From positions 1 through 55,308 of the forward strand of contig JAGOME010000022.1 of assembly GCA_017993715.1 (NCBI GenBank): a stretch of DNA of 55,308 nt, given 5' to 3'. Source of the stretch: Phycicoccus sp. (GTDB taxonomy: Bacteria > Actinomycetota > Actinomycetes > Actinomycetales > Dermatophilaceae). The translations under genes and the position numbers were made by a program. The notes beneath the pieces were generated by a model that was given only the letters and a program-made list of their open reading frames with translations, made no database searches and was not told the DNA's origin. This document shows positions 16,254-27,037 of this stretch, piece by piece; position 1 is the stretch's first letter; the number at the start of each line of letters is the position of its first letter.

Positions 16254-17456
16254 GTGCAACCGTCGGCCGGGGTGCGCGGGAGGCCTCAACGACCGCACAC
16301 CCACCTCACCCGTCGCGTCCTCCTGTCCTGGTCGGCGCTGGGGATGCTCGCTGCCTGCAGTTCAGCGGACCCGGAGCCCAGCACTTCGTCGTCCCTGACC
16401 CCGACGACTCGGCCTCGGGTGGCCCCGGCCGATCGCAATGTGCGCTGGGCCAGCTGGCCGGAGTACATCGACGTCGACGACGCTGGCGGGCACCCCTCGC
16501 TCGATGCCTTCACGGCGGATACCGGGATCCCGGTCACGTACACCGAGCCGATCGGCGACAACGTCGAATACGTCGACAGCATCAGATCGGCCCTGACCTC
16601 TGGCACCGACGTGGGTGCCGACGCCCTGACGCTGACGAGCTGGATGTGCGCTCAGCTCGCCCGGGCCGGTGAGCTCCAGCCCTTCGGGCCGATCACGTCC
16701 GCGGATCGCGTCCTGCCCGCCCTGGCCCGCCCGGACTGGGATCGCGACCAGTCCCTGTCCATGCCCTGGCAGTCCGGGCTGACGGGCATCGCCTACGACG
16801 CCCGCAACGTGGACCGGGCGATCGGCAGCGTCGCCGAGCTCTTCACGAGGGAAGACCTGGCGGGCAAGGTCAGCCTCCTCACCGAATATGACGATGCCGT
16901 CGGGTTTGCCCTGCTCGGCCGTGGCCAGGACGTGGCGACGGCGAGCGCCTCCACCGTGGGTGGCGCGCTGGACTTCCTCGAGGCGCAGCAGAGCGCGGGC
17001 CGGTTCGCGGGGTTCTACGGCAACGAGTACCTCGACGCCCTGGCCTCGGGGGAAGTCATCGCCGCGCAGGCCTGGTCCGGCGACATCCTCCAGGCCCAGT
17101 CCGAAAACCCCTACCTCAAGTTCGTCATCCCCGAGGAGGGGCTGCTGATCTGGTCCGACAACTTCGTCGTGCCAGCGGGCTCCATCCAGGCCGAGGCGGT
17201 GGCTGCCCTCGTGGACTACTACTACCGACCCGAGGTCGCCGCCCAGGTGGCCGCCCAGGTCAACTACATCTGCCCCGTCGTGGGCGCGCAAGCCGCGATG
17301 GCCGAGTTCGATCAGGACCTGGCAGCCAGCCCGTTGATCTTCCCGGACCCGACCATCCTGGATCGCAGCTACCGTCTGCCGACCCTGGCGACCAAAGACG
17401 AAACCGCTCTACGCGCACGGTTCGCGACCCTGACCGAGGCGGCCGGCGGTGAGTGA
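16254..17456 (+). CDS. PotD-like extracellular solute-binding lipoprotein
   Basis: About 400 residues: a twin-arginine-containing signal (TRRVLLSWSALGMLAAC) ending in lipobox LAAC, then a Ser/Thr/Pro linker and a type 2 periplasmic-binding fold beginning VRWASWPEYIDVDD as in polyamine-binding PotD. It should be a membrane-anchored ligand-binding protein. No permease or ATPase gene is present. Instead it overlaps the next gene by 8 bp, so the two products may act together. Start: the GTG at 16254 follows CACACT at leaderless spacing; an ATG at 16197 would add 19 residues. Confidence 0.8.
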   Translation: MQPSAGVRGRPQRPHTHLTRRVLLSWSALGMLAACSSADPEPSTSSSLTPTTRPRVAPADRNVRWASWPEYIDVDDAGGHPSLDAFTADTGIPVTYTEPIGDNVEYVDSIRSALTSGTDVGADALTLTSWMCAQLARAGELQPFGPITSADRVLPALARPDWDRDQSLSMPWQSGLTGIAYDARNVDRAIGSVAELFTREDLAGKVSLLTEYDDAVGFALLGRGQDVATASASTVGGALDFLEAQQSAGRFAGFYGNEYLDALASGEVIAAQAWSGDILQAQSENPYLKFVIPEEGLLIWSDNFVVPAGSIQAEAVAALVDYYYRPEVAAQVAAQVNYICPVVGAQAAMAEFDQDLAASPLIFPDPTILDRSYRLPTLATKDETALRARFATLTEAAGGE

Positions 17457-19158
17457 CCCGGGCCCGGCGACCGCCGAGCGGCGCTCCGGCGGCCACCGTC
17501 GCCGCCGCACCATCGGACAGCGGCTGGCCGCGACCCTGCTGGCGCTCTTGCTCATCGGAGCCGCAGGCGGATTGACGTATGCCGCCGCACGCGGCCTGGG
17601 GTGGCTCCCCAGCGGCACCGAGACCACCGCTGACGACAGTGCGTGCGACTCTCCCGCCCAGGTGACCATTGCGGCCGACCCCACGATCGCTCCTGCCGTC
17701 GAGCAACTCGCGGCGTCGATCCCGTGTGCCGAGGTCACGATCGCAGCCCAGCCCTCGGCCGATATTGCCGCCGCGGCCAGCCGAGCAGCCGGGACGGGAC
17801 TCGGGTCGCGGTTGCCGGACCTGTGGATCCCGGACTCGTCGGCCTGGGTCGAGCAGGCCCGCTCCACGTCTGAGGGTGCCGCCCGCATCGTCGGTGCGCC
17901 ACGGTCATTGGCGAGCACCCCGGTCGTCGTCGCCATCGCCGACGGGTCCGCCCGCGAGTTGGGGTGGCCGAGCCAGCAGCCGACCTGGCACGACCTGCTC
18001 ACGAACCAATCATCGCTGCGGTTGCTCACGCCGGACCCGCGCACCAACACCGCTGCGCTGGTCACGTTGGTCGCCGAGTCTGGCGGCGCGCCGACGACCG
18101 AGACAGTGGCGACCGTGAGCCGACGGCTCCTCACGGCGGGGGCAGGCTCGGCCTCACCGGCAGGACAGATCGCCAACGGCTCCATCGATGCGGCCCCGAC
18201 AACCGAAGCCGACGTGCTGTCGGTGACCGCGACGCCCGAGGGCGCTGGCAAGGTTGTCGCGGCCTACGACCCAGCCCTGGGTCCCGCCTTGGACTTCCCC
18301 CTGGTCGAGCTCAGCCCAGAGCAGGAGAGCCCGGAGCGCTCCGCGGCCGTGCAGGCCCTGACCGGCGCCTTGACCAGCGACGACGCACAGGCCGCCTACG
18401 CAACCTTGGGTCTGCGCACCGTGGACGGCGAGCTTGACGAGAGCTGGTCGGGCGCCGAGAGCGTGCTCGCGGACCAGTCCACGACGGGGACCCTGCTGAC
18501 GCCGGCGCAGATCCAGGCCGCTCAGGAAGCCTGGTCACTGGCCGGGCGACGGACCCGCCTGCTTCTGTTGGTCGACCAGTCCGGGTCGATGCTCGAGCCG
18601 ATCGATGGTGGGACGACCCCCAAGGCGACCGTCGCGCGTGAGTCCCTCGCCCAGTTCGTCGAGGTCGGTTCGCCGGACAGCGAGATGGGGCTCTGGTCGT
18701 TCACGACGGACGGGGCTACCCCCGTCATCGATCATCTCGTCGAGGTGGCACCGCTCGGTGCGACCGGTGAGGCCGGACAGCGCGATGCCCTCACCGCCGG
18801 GATCGCCGCGCTGACGCCGGCCCCCAATGGGGACACCCCGCTGAACCAGGCGGTGGCCGAGGCCTATGCCGCGGCGCAGGACAGCTACGCCTACGGCAAG
18901 CTCAACGCGGTCCTCGTCGTCTCCGACGGAAAGAACGATGTGCCGGGAGGGTCGATCTCGACCGAGGACGTGCTCAGCGGGCTGCGGCTGCGCTATGACG
19001 GCATGCGGCCCGTCCGGATCATCGCGATCGGCTACGGCAGCGGGGCGGATATGGCCGCGCTGCAGTCCATGGCCGACATCACCGGCGGGATGGCCGCGCT
19101 GGCCGTCACCGAGGACCAGGTGCAGACGCTGGCCATGAACGCCTTGGCCACGATGTAG
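17449..19158 (+). CDS. Membrane-anchored solute-binding/VWA fusion protein
   Basis: 569 residues: basic cytoplasmic N-terminus, one transmembrane helix (about 25-47), an extracellular type 2 solute-binding-like region (about 65-330), and a C-terminal von Willebrand A domain (about 365-565). The MIDAS motif is complete in its first element, LLLVDQSGSM; later T and D positions are also present (GDTPLNQAV, VVSDGKND). VWA domains bind protein partners through a divalent metal. Start GTG overlaps the end of the PotD-like gene (GTGAGTGA), indicating coupling. Partner and ligand are unknown. Confidence 0.85.
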   Translation: MSDPGPATAERRSGGHRRRRTIGQRLAATLLALLLIGAAGGLTYAAARGLGWLPSGTETTADDSACDSPAQVTIAADPTIAPAVEQLAASIPCAEVTIAAQPSADIAAAASRAAGTGLGSRLPDLWIPDSSAWVEQARSTSEGAARIVGAPRSLASTPVVVAIADGSARELGWPSQQPTWHDLLTNQSSLRLLTPDPRTNTAALVTLVAESGGAPTTETVATVSRRLLTAGAGSASPAGQIANGSIDAAPTTEADVLSVTATPEGAGKVVAAYDPALGPALDFPLVELSPEQESPERSAAVQALTGALTSDDAQAAYATLGLRTVDGELDESWSGAESVLADQSTTGTLLTPAQIQAAQEAWSLAGRRTRLLLLVDQSGSMLEPIDGGTTPKATVARESLAQFVEVGSPDSEMGLWSFTTDGATPVIDHLVEVAPLGATGEAGQRDALTAGIAALTPAPNGDTPLNQAVAEAYAAAQDSYAYGKLNAVLVVSDGKNDVPGGSISTEDVLSGLRLRYDGMRPVRIIAIGYGSGADMAALQSMADITGGMAALAVTEDQVQTLAMNALATM

Positions 19159-19208
19159 TCGTTCGCTGGCCGCGGTGGGGCTCACGCAACGCGGTCGGTC
19201 ACCGAAGG

Positions 19209-19685
19209 TCAGCGGGCGTCCCCCGCTGCCGCCAGCACGACGGGGTCAGCGCACGCGGCGGCATACGCCTCGATCCGGCGCCGGATCTCGTGACCCAGGA
19301 GCCACGTGCCGATCCGGTCCGCCACCGGACGCAACCAGGCCGGTCGGGTTGTAAAGGTGTACTTCCAGACCGCACGAGTTCCCTCGCCCTCGGCCCGGAA
19401 CCGCCACCCGCCCCCGAACTGCGCGAAGAACCACGGCCCGCTCACCATCGTCATCCCCACGTTGGTCGGCGGCACGTACGACACGTAGCGGCTCGTCATC
19501 GCCGGCCCCAGCCGGCTCAGCGTCCGCGTTTGCACGCCGGTCGCCGGGGCGCGCGCGCCGTCCAGGAAGAACTGTCGCCGGATGAACGGGTCCCAGCGCA
19601 GCCGCACCTCACCATGCGTTTGAGACACGGCGAAGGCGACCTTCGGCGACACGGGCACCCACACCTCGGCACTGACCTGCGGCAT
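19209..19685 (-). CDS. SRPBCC (START/Bet v1-like) family protein
   Basis: 158-residue cytoplasmic protein of the polyketide cyclase/SRPBCC fold, which forms a hydrophobic cavity. Recognised by VWVPVSPKVAFAVSQTHG at the N-terminus, the central GWRFRAEGEGTRAVWKYTF strand pair and the C-terminal helix. The ATG at 19685 sits inside the GTATGCC motif. Ligand unknown. Confidence 0.75.
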   Translation of the reverse strand: MPQVSAEVWVPVSPKVAFAVSQTHGEVRLRWDPFIRRQFFLDGARAPATGVQTRTLSRLGPAMTSRYVSYVPPTNVGMTMVSGPWFFAQFGGGWRFRAEGEGTRAVWKYTFTTRPAWLRPVADRIGTWLLGHEIRRRIEAYAAACADPVVLAAAGDAR

Positions 19686-19876
19686 ACCGGCATTCTGCCC
19701 CCGTCGGCGAGCCGACTGAATGCCGCCGGCACGCCACGTCCGCCGTGGCAACCGGAAGCCGCGACCCCACCTGTGACCCGGCTGGCCACGCCCGGCGCCC
19801 CGCACTACGCGGGCGTAACCTACCGCTGAGAGCGTGCCTCTCCTCGACCCTGTCCTTCGTCCCCTGGCAGGTGAGA

Positions 19877-20974
19877 ATGACCCCTTCCTCCTCGCCCCGC
19901 CCGCGACACACCCGGGCGTCCCGCCCGGTGCGCATCGCGCTGCTCGCGCCTACCTCCGGACCGACCGGCATGTACGGCGCCTCGTGCCACGCCTGCGCTG
20001 AGTTGGCCGTCGAGCAGATCAACGCGACGACCGGGATGCTCGGCCGGCCCGTCGAACTGGTGCGGGTGGACGCCGGCCGGGACCCGCGCGTCGTCGCCGA
20101 GGACGTTGCTCGACTCGTGGACACCGGAGCCGTCGACGCGATCGCGGGATGGCACATCTCGTCCGTCCGCAATGCCGTTACCGCCCGCGTTGGTGGTCGA
20201 GTGCTCTATGCGTATGCCGCCATGCACGAGGGCCGCGACCAAACGCCCGGCGTCTACCTGCTGGGTGAACGCCCCGCCAACCAGGTCCTTCCTGCCGCCC
20301 GCCGCCTCGCCGACGAACTCGGCATCCGCCGCTGGTCCCTCATCGGCAACGACTACGTTTTCCCAAGGGTCAGCGCGGTGGTGACCCGGGCCGGGCTCGC
20401 GAAGTTCGGCGCCCGCGTCGTCAGTGAGCGCTATGTCCCGCTCGGTACCAGGGACTTCAGCGCTGCCCTCGCCGAGATTGCCCACACCGAGGCCGAGGGT
20501 GTGCTCATGTTTCTCATGGGCGAGGACGCGGTCCACTTCAACCGGGCGTTCGCCCGCGAACCGTGGTCGAGGGGCATCGTGCGGCTCAGTCCGGTCGTCG
20601 AGGAACACATCCTGCGCTCGGCCGGAGCGGCCAGCAACACCGACCTTTACGCCTCCGCCGCCTACTTCGACGGGGTCCCGACGCTGGCAGCCCAGCCGTT
20701 TGCCCGGGCTTACGCCGCGCGTTACGGCGGTGCCGCTGCGCCCCTATCGGCCATCAGCGAGTCCTGCTACGAGGCGATCCTCTTCCTCGCGGTGGTCGCC
20801 GCTCGGCAGGGGTCCCTCTCCGTCGAGGCCGCGGCGCGCCTGCACGACGGCGAGGAGTACCTCTCACCCCGCGGCGTCCTGCGGCTGCGCGGCAACCTCG
20901 TGGAACAGGAGGTATACCTGGCCCAAGCCGTCGGCGCCACCTTCGACCTGATCGACCCGCTGGGAGAGCGGTAG
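19877..20974 (+). CDS. AmiC/urea-type ligand-binding protein without signal peptide
   Basis: 365 residues, type 1 periplasmic-binding fold (Peripla_BP_5/6), resembling amide sensor AmiC and the urea/short-chain-amide binding proteins: RIALLAPTSGPTGMYGASCHACAELAVEQIN, then VDAIAGWHISSVRNAV and VYEASAAYFDGV-like segments. With the ATG at 19877 there is no signal peptide or lipobox, so it is probably cytosolic, like AmiC, which controls an AmiR antiterminator. No AmiR/ANTAR gene is seen here. Upstream in-frame codons lack a signal sequence too. Confidence 0.75.
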   Translation: MTPSSSPRPRHTRASRPVRIALLAPTSGPTGMYGASCHACAELAVEQINATTGMLGRPVELVRVDAGRDPRVVAEDVARLVDTGAVDAIAGWHISSVRNAVTARVGGRVLYAYAAMHEGRDQTPGVYLLGERPANQVLPAARRLADELGIRRWSLIGNDYVFPRVSAVVTRAGLAKFGARVVSERYVPLGTRDFSAALAEIAHTEAEGVLMFLMGEDAVHFNRAFAREPWSRGIVRLSPVVEEHILRSAGAASNTDLYASAAYFDGVPTLAAQPFARAYAARYGGAAAPLSAISESCYEAILFLAVVAARQGSLSVEAAARLHDGEEYLSPRGVLRLRGNLVEQEVYLAQAVGATFDLIDPLGER

Positions 20975-21256
20975 CTCCCCGAATGCCGTGTGCCCGGGCC
21001 GGGGACTATCCCGTGTGCTCCCGGACCGGCCCGGGAGCCTGGCGGACAGGTCACGGTGAGCGGGCGGCATTCGGATCGGTCCCCCGAACCTCAATGTGAG
21101 CCAAGGTCACTCAACTCGGGAACACACCGCCCACCTCGTGGCGTTGGGCACAACAGACGTCGGCAGCCAACGATCGCGTCTCGCTGGGACAGACCCCGGA
21201 CGCTCTCAGGCCGCCCGACTACCATCGACATGACGAAGCAAGTGTCAGGAGTGCAC

Positions 21257-23764
<2,508 letters not shown>

Positions 23765-23794
23765 CATCCGGACTCCCGCTGGGCGGGGGACCGA

Positions 23795-23836
23795 AACGGG
23801 GCGGAATGCCGTGAGCTCACGGCATTCCGCCCCGTT
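23795..23836. terminator. Bidirectional terminator, perfect 42-bp palindrome
   Basis: Arms 23795-23815 and 23816-23836 are perfectly complementary between convergent clpC and the DinB-like gene. Each arm contains GAATGCC/GGCATTC. Confidence 0.8.
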
Positions 23837-23890
23837 CGTCGTCCGGGGCGCTGGCCTCACCTAGGGAATGGTGACGGACACCCTGACGGG

Positions 23891-24472
23891 TCAGGCAGGA
23901 GGCGTCCACCTCGGATCACGGCCGATGAACGCGAAGAACTGCTCCTGCACGGTGGCGTCGTCGGGCACCGGCTGCTGCTCCCCGAACTGTCCGGAGGAGC
24001 GGATCATCTCGCCCATCTGTTGCATCCCCGCGTAGGCACCGGCGATGAATCCCTCGTCGAGCTGGTCGTCCTGCCCGGTCGCTCGAGAGAGGTCCCAGGT
24101 GTGGAAGATGACGTCGCTGGTGAAGTACTGATCGACGACCTCGGGGACCGGTTTCGTGCCGATGAACTGGCTCGAGTAGACCAGGTCTGCAGTGTCCGCG
24201 TCATCGAGCAGCGCCTGGACCTGGCGGTTCAGCGCGGCCCACGCGGCCACGGGGTCATCGTCGGCCGAGGGGAGCGGTTCGAAAGTCACCGACGAGCCGC
24301 CGCCGATCATGCCGGGCAGCCAGGCGAGGTGGCCGACGATGTCGCGCGCGTGCCACTCCTTCACGGGGGTCGGCACGTCCCAATCCGTCGTGCCCTGCAC
24401 GCGATCGGTGAATGCCGCCGCGGCAGCTCGGTAGCGCTCGGGGATGCTCAGGTCGAACAGAGGGGTGGTCAT
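23891..24472 (-). CDS. TIGR03086/DinB-like (mycothiol-dependent maleylpyruvate isomerase N-terminal fold) protein
   Basis: 193 residues, four-helix bundle metal-binding family. Typical pattern: WDVPTPVKEWHARDIVGHLAWLPG near the N-terminus, with His residues as likely metal ligands, and FTSDVIFHTWDLSRATGQ near residue 125, where the His before TWDLSRA is conserved. Actinobacterial members are often mycothiol-dependent transferases. Third gene of an arsR operon, overlapping the preceding gene by ATGA (24469-24472). Confidence 0.8.
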   Translation of the reverse strand: MTTPLFDLSIPERYRAAAAAFTDRVQGTTDWDVPTPVKEWHARDIVGHLAWLPGMIGGGSSVTFEPLPSADDDPVAAWAALNRQVQALLDDADTADLVYSSQFIGTKPVPEVVDQYFTSDVIFHTWDLSRATGQDDQLDEGFIAGAYAGMQQMGEMIRSSGQFGEQQPVPDDATVQEQFFAFIGRDPRWTPPA

Positions 24473-24966
24473 AGCGCGCCATCCTCCAGCATCCGGTCGA
24501 GAGCGGCATACCCGTCGTTGACGCCGGTCTCCATGCCACTGGCCAGCCAATGGTCGCGCCCCTCGAACGAGTCCACGAGCGAGGTCACGTGCAGTCGGGT
24601 CCAGCCATCGCCGAGATCCTCGAAGCGCGCAGTCTCGAGCGACACCCCATCAGGCCAGCCGTCGTAGGTGAAGGTTTGGACGATTCGGTCCTCGAGGATG
24701 TCGTGGAAGGACCCGTGGAAGGCGGCGATCTCCTCGCCGCCGCGGTCCACGGCATACGCCCACGAGCCGCCCGTGCGCGCATCCCAGCGCAGGATCCGCG
24801 TGGTCACCGAGGCGGGCCCGATCCACTGCGCGAAGATCTCGGGGTCGAGGTGGGCGCGCCGGACCTGCTCGGGGGTCGCCCGGAAGTCCCGAGTCATCCG
24901 GATCATAGGCACTGTGGCATCCGCTTCGATGCGCGCGGTGGTGACGTGCTCGGTGTCGGCGGTCAT
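24469..24966 (-). CDS. SRPBCC/AHSA1 domain protein
   Basis: 165-residue AHSA1-type START-fold protein: TRDFRATPEQVRRAHLDPEIFAQWIGP near the N-terminus, GGSWAYAVDRGGEEIAAFHG in the middle and the GMETGVNDGYAALDRML terminal helix. Such proteins commonly follow an ArsR gene in actinobacteria and bind hydrophobic molecules. Overlaps arsR by 4 bp (ATGA) and the DinB-like gene by 4 bp. Confidence 0.85.
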   Translation of the reverse strand: MTADTEHVTTARIEADATVPMIRMTRDFRATPEQVRRAHLDPEIFAQWIGPASVTTRILRWDARTGGSWAYAVDRGGEEIAAFHGSFHDILEDRIVQTFTYDGWPDGVSLETARFEDLGDGWTRLHVTSLVDSFEGRDHWLASGMETGVNDGYAALDRMLEDGAL

Positions 24967-25397
24967 GACGCGTTCTCCTCTTGGGGGGTGGGTGAAGTCG
25001 GGTGCCTGCCGTGCGCGCCAGGGGCGTCGCCGCCGCCTGCCGGCTCCGCGTGGTCGGCCCGTTTGTCGAGGTCGGCAGGTGCGTCGAGCTCGGCGAGCAC
25101 CGTGTCCAGGCGCTGGTAGCGCTCCTCGGCCAGCCGCTGGTAGCGGTCGATCCAGGCCGTCAGCAGGTCGAACACTCTCGCTTCGAGGTGGACCGGGCGA
25201 CGCTGCGCCTCGCGCCGCTGACTGACCAGCCCAGCGTCGTGCAGGACCTTGAGGTGCTTGGAGACGGCCTGCAGGCTCACGGCATACGGGGCGGCGAGCT
25301 CCCCCACCGTCGCATCGCCGACCGAAAGCCGAGCGACCATGTCGCGGCGGATCGGATCGGCGAGGGCCGCGAATGCCTTACTCAACTCATCTGCCAT
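24963..25397 (-). CDS. ArsR family transcriptional regulator
   Basis: 144-residue winged-helix regulator: LSKAFAALADPIRRDMVARL, then VGELAAPYAVSLQAVSKHLKVLHDAGLVSQRREAQ as the recognition helix and wing. It lacks the CVC metal site of classical ArsR, so the signal is probably not arsenic. The tail after residue 105 is polar and acidic. Strong ribosome site GGAGGTGA before the ATG at 25397. Heads the three-gene operon; two matching palindromes upstream are likely its operators. Confidence 0.88.
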   Translation of the reverse strand: MADELSKAFAALADPIRRDMVARLSVGDATVGELAAPYAVSLQAVSKHLKVLHDAGLVSQRREAQRRPVHLEARVFDLLTAWIDRYQRLAEERYQRLDTVLAELDAPADLDKRADHAEPAGGGDAPGAHGRHPTSPTPQEENAS

Positions 25398-25411
25398 GCT
25401 CACCTCCGTGA

Positions 25412-25427
25412 TCAACCATGTCGTTGA
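25412..25427. promoter_or_regulatory. Candidate ArsR operator 1
   Basis: TCAAC-N6-GTTGA, 15 bp before the arsR start. Same architecture as 25460-25475. Confidence 0.5.
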
Positions 25428-25459
25428 GAAGGCCAGTCTCCTCGACGGCGGCGATGTAT

Positions 25460-25475
25460 TCAACCCCAAGGTTGA
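25460..25475. promoter_or_regulatory. Candidate ArsR operator 2
   Basis: TCAACCCCAAGGTTGA, i.e. TCAAC-N6-GTTGA with one more paired base. On the minus strand its right half forms TTGAAT, which with GAGACT 17 nt later could be the arsR promoter. Confidence 0.5.
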
Positions 25476-25538
25476 CCACCAACATGTACACCCACGTCCC
25501 CGGGAGACCCGGGGCGATCAGCACGTCGCGGGCACGGC

Positions 25539-25572
25539 GAAGGCCCCGGGGCCGGCAGACCCCGAGGCCTTC
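25539..25572 (-). terminator. Hairpin terminator of the 192-residue membrane protein gene
   Basis: Inverted repeat with 13-nt arms (12 of 13 paired), 25539-25551 and 25560-25572, 78 bp after the gene at 25650-26228 and before the arsR promoter region. Confidence 0.6.
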
Positions 25573-25649
25573 TGTAGCGGCTGCTGATGCGCAGCTCCCG
25601 ATGCGCGGGCCGGATCGGCGAGGCGGCGCGTGAGGCGGCCGCGAACGGA

Positions 25650-26228
25650 TCACGCGGTGGCGCGCTCCCTGGTGTTCGTCGGCGTCGGCGAGGTGCCGGC
25701 GTGGCGGAAGCCGAGGAAGGCGAGGACGAGGAAGAGGGCTGCCCCGGCGAAGGCACCGATCGCGGCATAGCCGGCGATCTTGCCCATGGTCCCGAAGGCG
25801 TAGCCGTAGAGGAGCAGACCGCGCAGGGTGCTGCCCATGAACAGGCTCTCGCGCAGGGCGCCGAGGTCCTGGGTTTCCTGCGACTCGGGGTCGGCCTTGG
25901 CGGCAGCCATGTACTCACTGGAGACCTCGGAGTAGGTCTTGCCACCGGATGACTCGTTCATGTGCACGAGGATGAAGTGGTCGGCGTAGGCCTTGGCCTG
26001 GTCCCCGGTCTCCATCGGCTGCCCGGCGTACTGGGCGAGGGCATCCTGCATCTCGGGCGTGGTCAGCGCGGCCTCGGGCGGCATCGTGATGTGCTGCGCG
26101 GTCAGTTGCTCTTTGACATTGTCCGCGACGAAGGTGCTGCCCCACGTCAGGAGCCCGCCAGCGACCAGGAGGACCGCGGCGAGACCGAGGCCGATCCACG
26201 AGGCGAGTTTGTCGAGGATGCTGCGCAT
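25650..26228 (-). CDS. Membrane protein of unknown function, two transmembrane helices
   Basis: 192 residues: one helix near the N-terminus (WIGLGLAAVLLVAGGLLTWG) and one near the C-terminus (IAGYAAIGAFAGAALFLVLAFLGF). Between them lies an approximately 110-residue region, probably extracytoplasmic, with an ALTTPEMQDALAQYAGQPMETGDQAKAYADHFILVHM segment that places conserved Asp, His and Glu near each other. The upstream AGGAAAG may act as ribosome site. Longer upstream readings are possible but unlikely. I recognise the architecture from other actinobacteria but no assigned function. Confidence 0.7.
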   Translation of the reverse strand: MRSILDKLASWIGLGLAAVLLVAGGLLTWGSTFVADNVKEQLTAQHITMPPEAALTTPEMQDALAQYAGQPMETGDQAKAYADHFILVHMNESSGGKTYSEVSSEYMAAAKADPESQETQDLGALRESLFMGSTLRGLLLYGYAFGTMGKIAGYAAIGAFAGAALFLVLAFLGFRHAGTSPTPTNTRERATA

Positions 26229-26360
26229 GTCGATCACTTTCCTAGGTTCAGTTTCCGGGATCTCCGGCTGACTCCATTCTCCTACACTTTGTAGTAGTTG
26301 AGAAGTTGAGGACCTTGTCTGTTGGGTCACTTACCGCCGAGCACTCCGAGGGAGCTCAGA

Positions 26361-26390
26361 CCCGAATGCCGTCGCGCCGCGGCATTCGGG
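26361..26390. repeat. Inverted repeat upstream of argA
   Basis: Perfect 11-bp arms CCCGAATGCCG and complement around an 8-nt loop, immediately upstream of the argA -10. It lies between divergent genes, so here the motif pair is not a terminator. Confidence 0.6.
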
Positions 26391-26397
26391 GCGGCGC

Positions 26398-26403
26398 TAG
26401 GCT
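26398..26403 (+). promoter_or_regulatory. -10 element TAGGCT, leaderless promoter of argA
   Basis: TAGGCT and the following bases closely resemble the LtrA1 promoter at 4351; 7 nt to the GTG at 26411. Confidence 0.55.
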
Positions 26404-26410
26404 CGCGGCC

Positions 26411-27037
26411 GTGGCTCCCGCACCGTCTCCCCAGGAACTTTCGCCGACGCCCCCGCGCGGCCCATCGGGGCCCGGTGAGACCTCCACGGCACCCGAGGCG
26501 ACGGGTGGACCCCCGCCTCCCGGCTCGGAAACGCGGCGGGACGACATCATCATCCGGGCCGCCCGCACGCCCGACGTGCGGGCCATGCGCGCGTTGGTCG
26601 CCCCCTTTGCCGAGCAACGAGTGCTCCTTCAGAAGGAGGCCGTCGCCTACTACGAGTCGGTGCGCGACTTCGTCATTGCCGAGCGCGCCGGCACGATCGT
26701 CGGGTGCGGTGGCCTGCACGTCCTCTGGGAGGACCTGGCCGAAATCCGCACCCTGGCCGTCTCCCAGGACCATCTGGGACAGGGCGTCGGCGGGCTCATC
26801 CTCGAGTCACTGGTCACCCTCGCGCAGGGCCTGGGCGTCCGCCGGCTGTTCTGCCTGACCTTCGAGGTGGACTTCTTCACTCGGCATGGCTTCTCGCCGA
26901 TCGAGGGGCAGGCGGTCACCGCCGAGGTCTACGCCGAGCTCCTGAGGTCCTACGACGAGGGGGTCGCGGAGTTCCTCGACCTTGAAAGGGTCAAGCCCAA
27001 CACCTTGGGCAACACCCGCATGCTGCGCATCCTGTAG
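26411..27037 (+). CDS. argA: Amino-acid (glutamate) N-acetyltransferase, single-GNAT ArgA type
   Basis: 208 residues. A Pro-rich, disordered N-terminal 45 residues is followed by one GNAT domain. Acetyl-CoA-binding motif is TLAVSQDHLGQGVGGLILESLV, followed by FCLTFEVDFFTRHGFSPIEG, characteristic of the stand-alone N-acetylglutamate synthase of actinobacteria (Mycobacterium Rv2747 type), first step of arginine synthesis. No other arg gene is here. GTG start with leaderless promoter; the N-terminal extension is longer than usual. The last 231 bp overlap the convergent metallopeptidase reading frame. Confidence 0.85.
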   Translation: MAPAPSPQELSPTPPRGPSGPGETSTAPEATGGPPPPGSETRRDDIIIRAARTPDVRAMRALVAPFAEQRVLLQKEAVAYYESVRDFVIAERAGTIVGCGGLHVLWEDLAEIRTLAVSQDHLGQGVGGLILESLVTLAQGLGVRRLFCLTFEVDFFTRHGFSPIEGQAVTAEVYAELLRSYDEGVAEFLDLERVKPNTLGNTRMLRIL

